The notes beneath the pieces were generated by a model that saw only the letters and a program-made list of their open reading frames with translations, did not search any database and was not told where the DNA came from. This document shows, in pieces, positions 1-7,500 of a stretch of 64,000 bases of DNA (positions within the stretch are counted from its first letter, which is position 1; the number at the start of each line of letters is the position of its first letter). Location: positions 1-64,000 of the forward strand of contig NZ_WBMS02000040.1 in the NCBI RefSeq assembly GCF_008923205.2, in the 5' to 3' direction. The translations under genes and the position numbers were made by a program. The DNA is from Actinomadura physcomitrii (lineage in GTDB: Bacteria; Actinomycetota; Actinomycetes; Streptosporangiales; Streptosporangiaceae).

Positions 1-151
1 AATCCACCATCGAGATCGCCAGATCGATCGCCTCGGCCTTCGCCGACGTCTTGATCGACCGGGCCGCCAACCGGGCCGCGCGCTCCTCCGCGCCGACCTG
101 ATCCACACCCGGCAGACCATGCAGGAATCCGTGCAGTTCGGTCGCGGTCAT
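1..151 (-). CDS. deoC: Deoxyribose-phosphate aldolase-like protein, N-terminal part (cut by window edge)
   Basis: Only the first 50 codons are present; the gene runs off the left edge. The visible protein starts MTATELHGFLHGLPG and contains RSIKTSAKAEAIDLAISMVD, which resembles the N-terminal part of actinobacterial DeoC-type aldolases, where it precedes the TTLEG motif. These enzymes cleave deoxyribose-5-phosphate into glyceraldehyde-3-phosphate and acetaldehyde; some paralogs serve inositol catabolism. The ATG overlaps the stop of the upstream LacI gene (ATGA), so the two are translationally coupled and the LacI protein is the probable regulator. The active-site lysines lie outside the window, so the substrate is unproven. 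Confidence 0.6.
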   Translation of the reverse strand, partial: MTATELHGFLHGLPGVDQVGAEERAARLAARSIKTSAKAEAIDLAISMVD

Positions 152-1173
152 CGGGTCCTGCCCGCCTTCCTGGGGGTCCGGGGCGGGGCCGTCGAGGCCC
201 GCTCGATGATCTTTATGTCCATGACGATGCGGCGGGGGAGGTCGCGGGTCTGGCTGTCGTCGAAGCGGTGCAGCAGCAGCCGCATGGCGAGGACGCCCTG
301 CTCGGTCATCGGGCGGTCGACGACGGTCAGCGGCGGCCGCAGCAGCGGCCCGGTGTCCAGGTCGTCGAAGCCGATCAGGCTGATCTGCCCGGGGACGTCC
401 ACCCGCATGTCGTGCAGCGCCTTCAGCGCGCCCAGCGTGGTGAGGTTGTTCGCGGTGAAGATCGCGGTCGGCGGTTCGGCGAGCGACAGCAGCGACAGGG
501 TGAGCTGGTAGGCGCGCTCCTCGCGGAAGTCGCCGATGAGGTCGAGCTCCGGCGGGATCTCGACGCCGGCGGCGGACACGGCCTCCAGGAAGCCGTCCCG
601 CCGGTACCGGCCCGGCGTGGACTCCTGGCCGCCGCTGATCATCGCGATGCGGGTGTGGCCGAGCGCGAGGAGGTGCTCGGCGGCCTGCCGGCCGCCGGCG
701 CGGTTGTCGACGAGGACGGCGTCGAAGCTCTCCCCGTCGGCGAGGTCGCGGTCGATGAACACGACCGGGAGCCCGCTGTCGCGCAGTTGCAGCGGGGTCT
801 GCTCGTGCTCGGTGGCCGGGGCGAGGATGATGCCGTCCACCTGGCGGGCCATGTCGGCGAGCAGGTCGGCCTCGCGGGCGCCGCTCTCGTCGCTGTTGGC
901 GAGCAGCAGCCGGTAGCCGCGGTCGCGGCTGACCGACTCCATGCCCTTCACGACCGCGGCGAAGTACGGGTTGGTGATGTCGGGGACGACGACGCCGATG
1001 GTGCGGGTGCGTCCCGACTTCAGCGACTGCGCCGCGATGTTCGGCGCGAAGCCCAGCTCATCCACGGCGGCCCGGATGGCGTCCGCCGACCTGACCCGCT
1101 GCCCCCGCAGGAACCGCGAGACGGTGGCGGGGGAGACCCCGGCCCGCGCCGCCACGTCGTGGATGGTCGCCAC
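148..1173 (-). CDS. LacI-family transcriptional regulator
   Basis: 341-residue LacI/GalR repressor, the usual length. The N-terminal helix-turn-helix and hinge are clear (ATIHDVAARAGVSPATVSRF, then SLKSGRTRTIGVVVPDITNP opening the periplasmic-binding-like sugar domain). The C-terminal half contains the typical FTANNLTTLGALKAL and GFDDLD segments. It probably binds a sugar or sugar-phosphate effector and controls itself and the coupled aldolase gene that begins inside its stop codon. Two LacI-type imperfect palindromes with a central CG lie upstream, at 1202-1215 and 1332-1343, which fits autoregulation. The effector cannot be read from the sequence. Confidence 0.93.
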   Translation of the reverse strand: MATIHDVAARAGVSPATVSRFLRGQRVRSADAIRAAVDELGFAPNIAAQSLKSGRTRTIGVVVPDITNPYFAAVVKGMESVSRDRGYRLLLANSDESGAREADLLADMARQVDGIILAPATEHEQTPLQLRDSGLPVVFIDRDLADGESFDAVLVDNRAGGRQAAEHLLALGHTRIAMISGGQESTPGRYRRDGFLEAVSAAGVEIPPELDLIGDFREERAYQLTLSLLSLAEPPTAIFTANNLTTLGALKALHDMRVDVPGQISLIGFDDLDTGPLLRPPLTVVDRPMTEQGVLAMRLLLHRFDDSQTRDLPRRIVMDIKIIERASTAPPRTPRKAGRTR

Positions 1174-1201
1174 GTCGACTCCCGTCTGTAGCCCAGCTCA
1201 C

Positions 1202-1215
1202 TGAAACCGTTGTCA
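1202..1215. promoter_or_regulatory. Putative LacI operator 1
   Basis: TGAAACCGTTGTCA is an imperfect palindrome (10 of 14 positions symmetric) with the central CG step typical of LacI/GalR operators. It lies about 30 bp upstream of the LacI start, so it probably serves autorepression. Confidence 0.5.
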
Positions 1216-1331
1216 GAGAATGATTGCAGCAAGGGTGGTGACGGTGTCAAGAGGTGAGCCGCGAAAAATCGCCCGACCTGCATGTTCGTGTCGTTCGAGT
1301 GCCGGTGAGCATGCGTCCGCGGCACAGAACA

Positions 1332-1343
1332 GAAATCGGTTTC
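1332..1343. promoter_or_regulatory. Putative LacI operator 2
   Basis: GAAATCGGTTTC is a near-perfect 12-bp palindrome with a central CG, close to the general LacI-family consensus. It lies about 160 bp upstream of the LacI gene, next to the end of the broken ABC gene, and may be an auxiliary operator. Confidence 0.45.
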
Positions 1344-1360
1344 AGTAACGCCGGGCCTGC

Positions 1361-1668
1361 TCAGCCGGGCTCGGTGACGGGGTCGTCGCCGAGGTAGGCG
1401 GCCTTGACGCGGTCGTCGCGGCGAGGTCCGCGGCCGGGCCGTCCAGCACGATGCGGCCCGTCTGCAGCACGGTGACCCGGTCGGAGATCTTGCCCGCCCC
1501 GTCCGGGCCGATCACGCTCACCACCTGCCCGGCGGCGGCGCGCGGCCGCAGGTCCTCGACGGCCGTGACGCCGCCGAACGCGCGGGACAGGCCGTCCACC
1601 TCCAGCAGTGCGCCCGGCCCGGCCGGAGCGGCCTGGCCCGAGCCGTCCGGCGCGCGGCGCCGTCGGTA
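1361..1668 (-). pseudogene. Scar of a LivG-LivF branched-chain amino acid ABC ATPase pair
   Basis: The minus strand reads LLEVDGLSRAFGGVTAVEDL, then SVIGPDGAGK (degraded Walker A), and jumps directly to ISDRVTVLQTGRIVLDGPAA. After a one-base frameshift the other frame continues DDRVKAAYLGDDPVTEPG and stops at 1361. The first part is typical of the LivG start and the last part of the LivF C-terminus. About 150 or more residues, with Walker B and the signature motif, are missing between them. The simplest reading is one deletion joining two adjacent ATPase genes, followed by frameshift decay. No functional ATPase can be made. Confidence 0.72.
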
Positions 1669-1676
1669 AACTACGT

Positions 1677-1692
1677 GTTCGTTAAAGCGAAC
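1677..1692. promoter_or_regulatory. Operator of the XRE-cupin regulator, own-gene copy
   Basis: GTTCGTTAAAGCGAAC has GTTCG/CGAAC arms. The reverse complement of the site at 2406-2421 matches it at 15 of 16 positions. It lies about 50 bp upstream of the GTG start of the XRE-cupin gene and suggests autoregulation. A frame beginning in this site could extend the protein, but the operator and the ribosome binding site favour the later start. Confidence 0.62.
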
Positions 1693-1740
1693 GCAAGGCC
1701 GGGGAGCGGGCGGTGTCCCGCGGACGAAGGGGGCGGGCAC

Positions 1741-2352
1741 GTGGGCGGTCCGGGCGATTCGGTGCGGGAGGTGCTGGCGGGCAACCTGCGCCGCGCGCGG
1801 CTGGAGCTCGGCCTGTCGCTGTCGGAGCTGTCGCGCCGGTCGAAGATCGGCAAGGCGACGCTGTCGCAGCTGGAGGCGGGGGCCGGCAACCCGACGATCG
1901 AGACGGTGTTCAGCCTGTCGCGCGCCCTGGAGGTGCCGATCTCCGACCTGCTGGACCACCAGCGGCCGTCCGGGCTGACCGTGGTGCGCGGCGCCGAGGT
2001 CGAGGTGCTGCGCGGCGAGGGCGTCGACCTGCGGCCGCTGCGCGGCATCGAGTCCGGCGGAGCGATCTTCGAGGTGTACGACCAGCAGGTCAGGGCCGAC
2101 TCCCGGCAGGACTCGCTCGGCCATGTCGGCACCGAGCACACCATCGTGCAGGCGGGCCGGCTCGGCGTTCGGGTGGACGACCGGGAGGTCGAGCTCGGGC
2201 CCGGCGACTACGTAGGCTTCGATGCCCGGCTGCCGCACGCCTACACCGCGCTCGACGGGCCCGTGCGCTCCGTCCTGCTCCTGCAGTACCGCTCTGACCA
2301 GCGACTTCACTCGACTCCTGCAGAGTCGCCGCACCTGGTCGAGACGCCGTGA
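1741..2352 (+). CDS. XRE-family regulator with C-terminal cupin domain
   Basis: 203 residues from the GTG at 1741, chosen because a purine-rich GAAGGGGGCGG precedes it and because the longer frame starts inside an operator. The N-terminal third is an HTH_3 domain (NLRRARLELGLSLSELSRRS, KATLSQLEAGAGNPTIETVF). The C-terminal part is a cupin barrel (GPGDYVGFDARLPHAY). Proteins with this architecture sense small metabolites and often control amino acid catabolism. It reads toward the hydroxyproline operon at 2454, and matching 16-bp sites lie before both transcription units. It is therefore the likely repressor of that operon, with hydroxyproline or a pathway intermediate as inducer; this last point is inference. 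Confidence 0.88.
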   Translation: MGGPGDSVREVLAGNLRRARLELGLSLSELSRRSKIGKATLSQLEAGAGNPTIETVFSLSRALEVPISDLLDHQRPSGLTVVRGAEVEVLRGEGVDLRPLRGIESGGAIFEVYDQQVRADSRQDSLGHVGTEHTIVQAGRLGVRVDDREVELGPGDYVGFDARLPHAYTALDGPVRSVLLLQYRSDQRLHSTPAESPHLVETP

Positions 2353-2368
2353 CGCTCCCATCCGCGCG

Positions 2369-2398
2369 TTGACAGCGCGCGGCGGGCCGACATACTCT
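2369..2398 (+). promoter_or_regulatory. Promoter of the hydroxyproline operon
   Basis: A perfect TTGACA -35 box (2369-2374) is followed after 18 bp by TACTCT (2393-2398), or after 16 bp by CATACT. Transcription would start near 2405, directly beside the 16-bp operator, so a bound repressor would block initiation. Confidence 0.65.
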
Positions 2399-2405
2399 CG
2401 GGCTC

Positions 2406-2421
2406 GTTCGATTTAACGAAC
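2406..2421. promoter_or_regulatory. Operator of the XRE-cupin regulator, operon copy
   Basis: GTTCGATTTAACGAAC is, read on the other strand, GTTCGTTAAATCGAAC, differing from the site at 1677-1692 at one position. It overlaps the predicted transcription start, a repressor geometry. Confidence 0.65.
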
Positions 2422-2453
2422 GCTTTGGATGTGCCGGTACGGCGGGAGGGCCG

Positions 2454-3614
2454 ATGACGCGGGTCGTGGTGCTGGGCGCCGGGATGGTCGGCGCGGCCTG
2501 CGCCCGCGAGCTGGCCCTCGCCGGGTTCGCGGTCACGGTCGTCGACCGGTCCGGGCCCGCCGCGGGCACCACCGCGCATGGCGAGGGCAACGTCCTGGTC
2601 TCCGACAAGGGGCCCGGCCCCGAGCTGGAGCTGGCGAAGCTGTCCCGCGAGCTGTGGCCCGCGATCCTGGACGGCGACCCGAACGCCGCCGCCGCCGAAT
2701 GGGACCCCAAGGGCGGCATCGTCGTCGCCACCACCGCCGAAGGCGCCGACGCCCTCGCCGAGTTCGCCGAGGGCCAGCGCAAGGCCGGGGTCACCGCCGG
2801 CGAGATGGACGCGACCGCCCTCGCCGCCGCCGAGCCCCACCTCACCCGGGACGCCGCGATGGCCGTCCACTATCCCGAGGACGCGCAGGTGCAGCCCGCG
2901 GGCGCCGCGACCGCGCTGCTGGCCGCCGCCGTCCGCGCCGGCGCCGGGCTACGCACCGGCCGCGAGGTGCTCGGCGCGGTCCGCCGCGGCGGGCGGATCA
3001 CCGGCCTGCGCACCTCCGCCGGGACGATCGAGGGCGACGCCGTCGTCAACGCCGCCGGACCCTGGTCGGGGGAGGTGGCGAGGAGGCTCGGCGTCCGGCT
3101 GGACGTCCGGCCCCGCCGCGGCGAGGTGCTGGTGACCGCGCCGATGCCGCCGACCGTCTTCCACAAGGTCTACGACGCCGACTACGTGGGCGCCGTCGGC
3201 AGCGCCGCCGAGGACCTCCAGGCGTCCGCGGTCGTCGAGGCCACCCGCGGCGGGACGATCCTGCTCGGCTCCTCGCGCCGCCGCGTCGGGTTCGACGACC
3301 GGATCCGCCCGGAGGTGCTGTCGGTCATCGCAGCCAAGGCGCTCCGGCTCTTCCCGATGCTCGCCGAGGTCCCGGTGATCCGGGCCTACGGCGGGTTCCG
3401 CCCGTTCGTCCCCGACCACCTGCCGGTCATCGGCCCCGACCCGGAACTGGACGGCCTCTGGCACGCCACCGGCCACGAGGGCGCCGGGATCGGGCTGTCC
3501 GCCGGGACCGCCGCCGTGCTGCGCGACCTGATGCTCGGCCGCGAGCCCGCGATCGACGCGGCGCCGTTCCGGGCGGACCGGCCCGCCGTCCAGTCCGAAG
3601 GAGAGAGCCTGTGA
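2454..3614 (+). CDS. FAD-dependent D-hydroxyproline/D-amino acid dehydrogenase, catalytic subunit
   Basis: 386-residue DadA/DAO-type flavoprotein. The N-terminal Rossmann dinucleotide motif is VVVLGAGMVGAACARELALA, and the C-terminal FAD contact region is GLWHATGHEGAGIGLSAG. It should oxidise cis-4-hydroxy-D-proline to the 1-pyrroline-4-hydroxy-2-carboxylate imine. It corresponds to the HcnC-like subunit of heteromeric proline/hydroxyproline dehydrogenases, because the next two genes encode the small 2Fe-2S and second FAD subunits. Its stop overlaps the GTG of the 2Fe-2S gene (GTGA). The substrate is assigned from the neighbouring epimerase, deaminase and semialdehyde dehydrogenase. Confidence 0.88.
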   Translation: MTRVVVLGAGMVGAACARELALAGFAVTVVDRSGPAAGTTAHGEGNVLVSDKGPGPELELAKLSRELWPAILDGDPNAAAAEWDPKGGIVVATTAEGADALAEFAEGQRKAGVTAGEMDATALAAAEPHLTRDAAMAVHYPEDAQVQPAGAATALLAAAVRAGAGLRTGREVLGAVRRGGRITGLRTSAGTIEGDAVVNAAGPWSGEVARRLGVRLDVRPRRGEVLVTAPMPPTVFHKVYDADYVGAVGSAAEDLQASAVVEATRGGTILLGSSRRRVGFDDRIRPEVLSVIAAKALRLFPMLAEVPVIRAYGGFRPFVPDHLPVIGPDPELDGLWHATGHEGAGIGLSAGTAAVLRDLMLGREPAIDAAPFRADRPAVQSEGESL

Positions 3615-3925
3615 GCGCGAGACTCGTGCCCGCGGCGCGCGACGCGGCCGGGCGCCGCCCAGACGTCCCGCTGCGGATCACCGTGGACGGCGAGCCCGTC
3701 GCCGGGGTCGCCGGGCAGACGATCGCGGGCGTGCTGCTCGCCTCCGGGCGCCGCACCTGGCGGTCCGGGCCGTCCGGCGCCCCGCGCGGGGTGTTCTGCG
3801 GGATCGGCGCCTGCTTCGACTGCCTGGTCACCGTCAACGGCGTCCGCGACGTGCGGGCCTGCCGGCGCCGCGCCCGCGACGGCGACACGGTCGCCACCCA
3901 GTCGCGCGGCGAGGACGCCCGGTGA
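3611..3925 (+). CDS. 2Fe-2S ferredoxin-like subunit of hydroxyproline dehydrogenase (HcnA-like)
   Basis: 104 residues from the GTG overlapping the upstream stop. The cysteine pattern CGIGACFDC, with a further Cys in VRDVRACRRR, matches the plant-type [2Fe-2S] domain found in HcnA and in sarcosine oxidase alpha N-termini. It should relay electrons between the two flavoprotein subunits encoded on either side. Its stop overlaps the next GTG by 4 bp. Lacking a partner it would have no independent function. Confidence 0.88.
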   Translation: MSARLVPAARDAAGRRPDVPLRITVDGEPVAGVAGQTIAGVLLASGRRTWRSGPSGAPRGVFCGIGACFDCLVTVNGVRDVRACRRRARDGDTVATQSRGEDAR

Positions 3926-5364
3926 GCCGCCTCGTCGTGGTCGTCGGCGCCGGACCCGCCGGTCTCGGCGCGGCGGCGGGCGCGCTGCGCGCCGGCGCGG
4001 ACGTCACGCTGGTCGACGCGTCGGAGCACCCCGGCGGCCAGTACCACCGGATGCTCCCCGGCGCGTTCGCCGCCGCGCACCCCGGACGCCTGCACCACGG
4101 CTGGCGCGGCTTCGAGCGGCTGCGCGACCACGTCCTGCGGCACCCGCGCTGCGACTGGTGGCCGGAGAGCACCGTCTGGTCGCTCGAACGGCCCGGCGAG
4201 GGCGCGCCGGTCGTCCACGTGCTGCGCGGCGAGGCCGACGCCGCGGGCCGCGAACGGCTCGTGCTGCGGCCGGACGCGCTCGTCCTCGCGCCCGGCGCCC
4301 ACGACCGCGTCCTGCCGTTCCCCGGCTGGGAGCTGCCCGGCGTCTACACCGCCGGGGCCGCGCAGGCGCTCGCCAAGGGGGAGCGCCTCGTCGTCGGCGA
4401 CCCCGTCCTGATCGCCGGTTCTGGACCGTTTCTTCTCCCGGTCGCGGCGTCGCTGATCGAGGCCGGCGCCACCGTCCTGGAGGTGCTGGAGGCCAACCCC
4501 GCCGCGACCGCCGCGCGCGGCTGGGGCCGCCGCCCCTGGGAGCTGGCGCCGGACGCCGGCAAGGCCGGGGAGCTGGCCGGGTACGCGTTGCTGCTGGCCC
4601 GGCACCGCGTCCCGTACCGGACGGGCCGCGCCGTGATCGAGGCCCGGGGCGACGGGCGCGTCGAAGAGGCGGTCACGGCGCGGCTGCGGCCCGACTGGTC
4701 GGTCGTGCCCGGCACCGAGCGCACCGTCCCGGTCGACGCGCTGTGCGTCAGCCACGGCTTCAGCCCGCAGCTCGAGCTGCCCGTCGCGGCCGGCTGCGCG
4801 CTGACCCGCACGCCCGGCGGCGCGTTCACCGAGGTGGACGCCGACCAGCGCACCACCGCGCCCGGCGTGTACGCGGCCGGCGAGATCACCGGCATCGGCG
4901 GCGCGCCCGCCGCCCGCACAGAGGGTCTGCTCGCCGGCTGGATCGCGGGGGGAGGGGACCCCCGCGCCCGCGAGGCCGCCGCGCTGAGCCGCCGCCGCGA
5001 CCGGGCCCGCGCGTTCGCCGCCCGGCTCGCCGCCGCCCACCCGATCGGCGCGGCCTGGCCCGGCTGGCTGCGCGAGGAGACCGTCGTCTGCCGCTGCGAG
5101 GAGACCACCTACGGCTCCCTGCGCCGCGCGGCGGGCGATCAGGCGAGCGGGTCGGCCCGCGCGGTCAAGCTCGGCACCCGCGCCGGGCTCGGACCCTGCC
5201 AGGCGCGCGTCTGCGGCCCGACGGTCGCCGAACTGCTTTCCGGCAGGGTGCCCGGGGCGAACCCCCATCACCGGCCCATCGCCCAGCCCATCCGGCTCGG
5301 CGAGCTCGCGAGTCCACCCACCGAGAACACACCGAAGCCCGACCGGAAAGAGAGCGCCCGATGA
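3922..5364 (+). CDS. FAD/NAD(P)-binding subunit of hydroxyproline dehydrogenase (HcnB-like)
   Basis: 480 residues. The N-terminus has a dinucleotide fold (VVVVGAGPAGLGAAAGALRA), and a second appears mid-protein (DPVLIAGSGPFLLPVAASL). The C-terminus is a BFD-like [2Fe-2S]-binding domain with CRCEETTYGSL and LGPCQARVCGP. This is the layout of the HcnB/SoxA-like subunit of heteromeric amino acid dehydrogenases. It forms the complex with the products at 2454 and 3611. It is coupled at both ends by GTGA/ATGA overlaps, which indicates stoichiometric production. Confidence 0.87.
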   Translation: MSRLVVVVGAGPAGLGAAAGALRAGADVTLVDASEHPGGQYHRMLPGAFAAAHPGRLHHGWRGFERLRDHVLRHPRCDWWPESTVWSLERPGEGAPVVHVLRGEADAAGRERLVLRPDALVLAPGAHDRVLPFPGWELPGVYTAGAAQALAKGERLVVGDPVLIAGSGPFLLPVAASLIEAGATVLEVLEANPAATAARGWGRRPWELAPDAGKAGELAGYALLLARHRVPYRTGRAVIEARGDGRVEEAVTARLRPDWSVVPGTERTVPVDALCVSHGFSPQLELPVAAGCALTRTPGGAFTEVDADQRTTAPGVYAAGEITGIGGAPAARTEGLLAGWIAGGGDPRAREAAALSRRRDRARAFAARLAAAHPIGAAWPGWLREETVVCRCEETTYGSLRRAAGDQASGSARAVKLGTRAGLGPCQARVCGPTVAELLSGRVPGANPHHRPIAQPIRLGELASPPTENTPKPDRKESAR

Positions 5365-6290
5365 GCGGCACCAAGCTCCTGAGCCTCGGCGGCGTCATCG
5401 TTGCGACGGCGCTGCCCTACTACGAGGACGCCACCGCCCCGGCCGGGCTCGCCGTCGACTACGACAGGTACGCCGAGCACTGCCGCTGGCTCGTCGGCAA
5501 CGGCTGCCGCGGCGTCGGCCCGAACGGCTCCCTCGGCGAGTACTCCTCGCTCACCGACGAGGAGCGCCGCCGCGTCGCCCGCACCGCGATCGAGGCCGTC
5601 GGCGAGGACGGCGTCGTCGTGGTCGGCGTCCACGGCCCCGGCTCCCACCAGGCCAAGCAGTGGGCGGAGTACGCCGCCGAGGACGGCGCGCACGGCGTGC
5701 TGTGCCTCCCCCCGACGATGTACCGGGCCAACCGCGGCGAGGTCATCGCCCACTACGAGGCCGTCGCCTCGGCCGGGCTGCCCGTCATGGTCTACAACAA
5801 CCCGATCGACACCAAGGTCGACCTCACCCCCGACCTGCTCGCCGAGATCGCGCAGATCGACGGGATCGTCGCGGTCAAGGAGTTCTCCGGCGACGTCCGC
5901 CGCGTCCTGGAGATCAAGGAGAAGGCGCCCGGCCTGGAGGTCGTCGCCGGCGCCGACGACGTCACCCTCGAAGCGCTGCTGATGGGCGCCACCGGCTGGT
6001 TCGCCGGCTTCCCGAACGTGTTCCCCGCCGAGTCCGCGCTGCTGTACGAGCTGGCCACCGCCGGCAAGCTGGAGGAGGCGCGCGCGCTGTACGAGCCGCT
6101 CGTCGCCGCGTTCCGGTGGGACTCGCGCACCGAGTTCGTCCAGGCGATCAAGCTCGGCATGGAGCGGGTCGGCCGGTACGGCGGCCCCTGCCGCCCGCCG
6201 CGCGGCCCGCTCACCGGCGAGCACCGCGCCGCCGTCACCGCCGACATGAGCCGCGCCATCGAGGCCCTCGCGCAGCGGCAGGCCGCCTGA
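5361..6290 (+). CDS. DHDPS-family lyase, probable 1-pyrroline-4-hydroxy-2-carboxylate deaminase
   Basis: 309-residue TIM barrel of the dihydrodipicolinate synthase/N-acetylneuraminate lyase superfamily. The Schiff-base lysine is in GIVAVKEFSGD (near residue 172) and the conserved tyrosine in VMVYNNP (near 144). In hydroxyproline operons this family member deaminates the cyclic imine to alpha-ketoglutarate semialdehyde. A true DapA would not be expected between a hydroxyproline dehydrogenase and an epimerase, so context decides the call. The ATG overlaps the upstream stop, and its own TGA shares an A with the next ATG (TGATG). Confidence 0.85.
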   Translation: MSGTKLLSLGGVIVATALPYYEDATAPAGLAVDYDRYAEHCRWLVGNGCRGVGPNGSLGEYSSLTDEERRRVARTAIEAVGEDGVVVVGVHGPGSHQAKQWAEYAAEDGAHGVLCLPPTMYRANRGEVIAHYEAVASAGLPVMVYNNPIDTKVDLTPDLLAEIAQIDGIVAVKEFSGDVRRVLEIKEKAPGLEVVAGADDVTLEALLMGATGWFAGFPNVFPAESALLYELATAGKLEEARALYEPLVAAFRWDSRTEFVQAIKLGMERVGRYGGPCRPPRGPLTGEHRAAVTADMSRAIEALAQRQAA

Positions 6291-7291
6291 TGCGCTCGGT
6301 CCGGTCGATCAGCGCGGTCGACTCGCACACCGAGGGCATGCCGACCCGCGTCGTCACCGGCGGCGTCGCGCCCATCCCGGGCGCGACGATGGCCGAGCGG
6401 CGCCGCTTCGCCGTCGAGCACCTCGACGGCCTGCGCCGCTTCCTGGTGGACGAGCCGCGCGGCCACCCCGCGATGAGCGGCGCGCTGCTGCAGCCGCCCA
6501 CCCGGCCGGACGCCGACTGGGGCGTGGTGTACATCGAGGTCAGCGGGTTCCTGCCGATGTGCGGGCACGGCACGATCGGGGTCGCGACCGTGCTGGTCGA
6601 GACCGGGATGGTCGAGGTGGCCGAGCCCGAGACGATCGTCCGGCTCGACACCCCGGCCGGGCTCGTCGAGGCCCGCGTCGCCGTCCGCGACGGCGTCGCC
6701 GAGAACGTCACGCTCCGCAACATCCCCTCGTTCGCGCTGCGCCAGGACGCCGTGGTCGACGTGCCGGGCCTCGGCGAGGTCCGCTACGACATGGCCTACG
6801 GCGGCAACTTCTACGCGATCACCGAGCTGGACCGGCTCGGGCTGCCGTTCGACCGGGCCCGCAAGGACGACATCCTCAAGGCGGGCCTGGCGATCATGGC
6901 GGCGATCAATGAGACCGACCGCCCGGTGCACCCCGGCGACGCGCTGATCGGAGGCTGCAAGCACGTCCAGTTCCTCGCGCCCGGCTCGGACGCGAGGCAC
7001 TCGCGCAACGCCATGGCGATCCACCCCGGCTGGTTCGACCGCTCGCCCTGCGGCACCGGCACGTCCGCGCGGATGGCGCAGCTGCACGCGCGCGGCGAGC
7101 TGCCGCTGCACACCGAGTTCGTCAACGAGTCGTTCATCGGCACCCGGTTCACCGGACGGCTCGTCGGCACCGCCGAGGCCGGCGGGCTGCCCGCGGTGGT
7201 CCCCGAGTTCACCGGCCGCGCCTGGATCACCGGCAACGCCACCTACCTGCTCGACCCCGCCGATCCCTTCCCCGCGGGCTTCGTCCTCTAG
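6290..7291 (+). CDS. 4-hydroxyproline 2-epimerase (proline racemase family)
   Basis: 333 residues, the usual family length. Both catalytic cysteines are present, in MCGHGTIG (near residue 90) and DRSPCGTGTSA (near 254). The two-Cys form is typical of proline racemases and hydroxyproline epimerases, unlike the Thr-containing 3-hydroxyproline dehydratases. It should convert trans-4-hydroxy-L-proline to cis-4-hydroxy-D-proline, the substrate of the dehydrogenase encoded upstream. It is coupled to the deaminase gene by TGATG. Proline racemase activity is not excluded, but the operon favours the epimerase role. Confidence 0.9.
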   Translation: MRSVRSISAVDSHTEGMPTRVVTGGVAPIPGATMAERRRFAVEHLDGLRRFLVDEPRGHPAMSGALLQPPTRPDADWGVVYIEVSGFLPMCGHGTIGVATVLVETGMVEVAEPETIVRLDTPAGLVEARVAVRDGVAENVTLRNIPSFALRQDAVVDVPGLGEVRYDMAYGGNFYAITELDRLGLPFDRARKDDILKAGLAIMAAINETDRPVHPGDALIGGCKHVQFLAPGSDARHSRNAMAIHPGWFDRSPCGTGTSARMAQLHARGELPLHTEFVNESFIGTRFTGRLVGTAEAGGLPAVVPEFTGRAWITGNATYLLDPADPFPAGFVL

Positions 7292-7312
7292 CCCGATCGG
7301 CCTTTCCCGTTC

Positions 7313-7329
7313 CGGGGCCCGCGGCCCCG
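7313..7329. terminator. Hairpin after the epimerase gene
   Basis: CGGGGCC-CGC-GGCCCCG forms a perfect 7-bp GC stem about 20 bp after the stop at 7291. No T-tract follows, as is common in high-GC actinomycetes. It may attenuate read-through into the downstream dehydrogenase gene. Confidence 0.45.
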
Positions 7330-7500
7330 TGCGGGCCCATCACGGCGGCCGGCCGCCGCACCTGGGTGCGGTTCGTGGTGCGGATGCTGCTCGGCCTGAT
7401 CGTCTACGCGTTCTGCGGGTACCGGAACTCGGTGGAGAATCGGGGACCGGGGACCGTCCGCACCACCCCGCACGGCGGGGACGAAAGGAGCAGCTCATGA
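7330..7500 (+). pseudogene. C-terminal remnant of an APC-type amino acid permease
   Basis: The frame ending at the TGA at 7498-7500 reads AAGRRTWVRFVVRMLLGLIV followed by YAFCGYRNSVENRG. This is the last transmembrane helix and the GRRHS-like end of an amino acid-polyamine-organocation permease. No upstream part exists, since the epimerase ends at 7291. Its stop overlaps the ATG of the dehydrogenase gene (ATGA), so the ancestral permease was probably coupled to it. A permease would fit as the lost hydroxyproline importer. It cannot encode a transporter now. Confidence 0.6.

Noticed and set aside
5361..6290. dapA (lysine biosynthesis dihydrodipicolinate synthase)
   Set aside because: The barrel and lysine fit the superfamily, but its place inside a coupled hydroxyproline operon supports the deaminase role.
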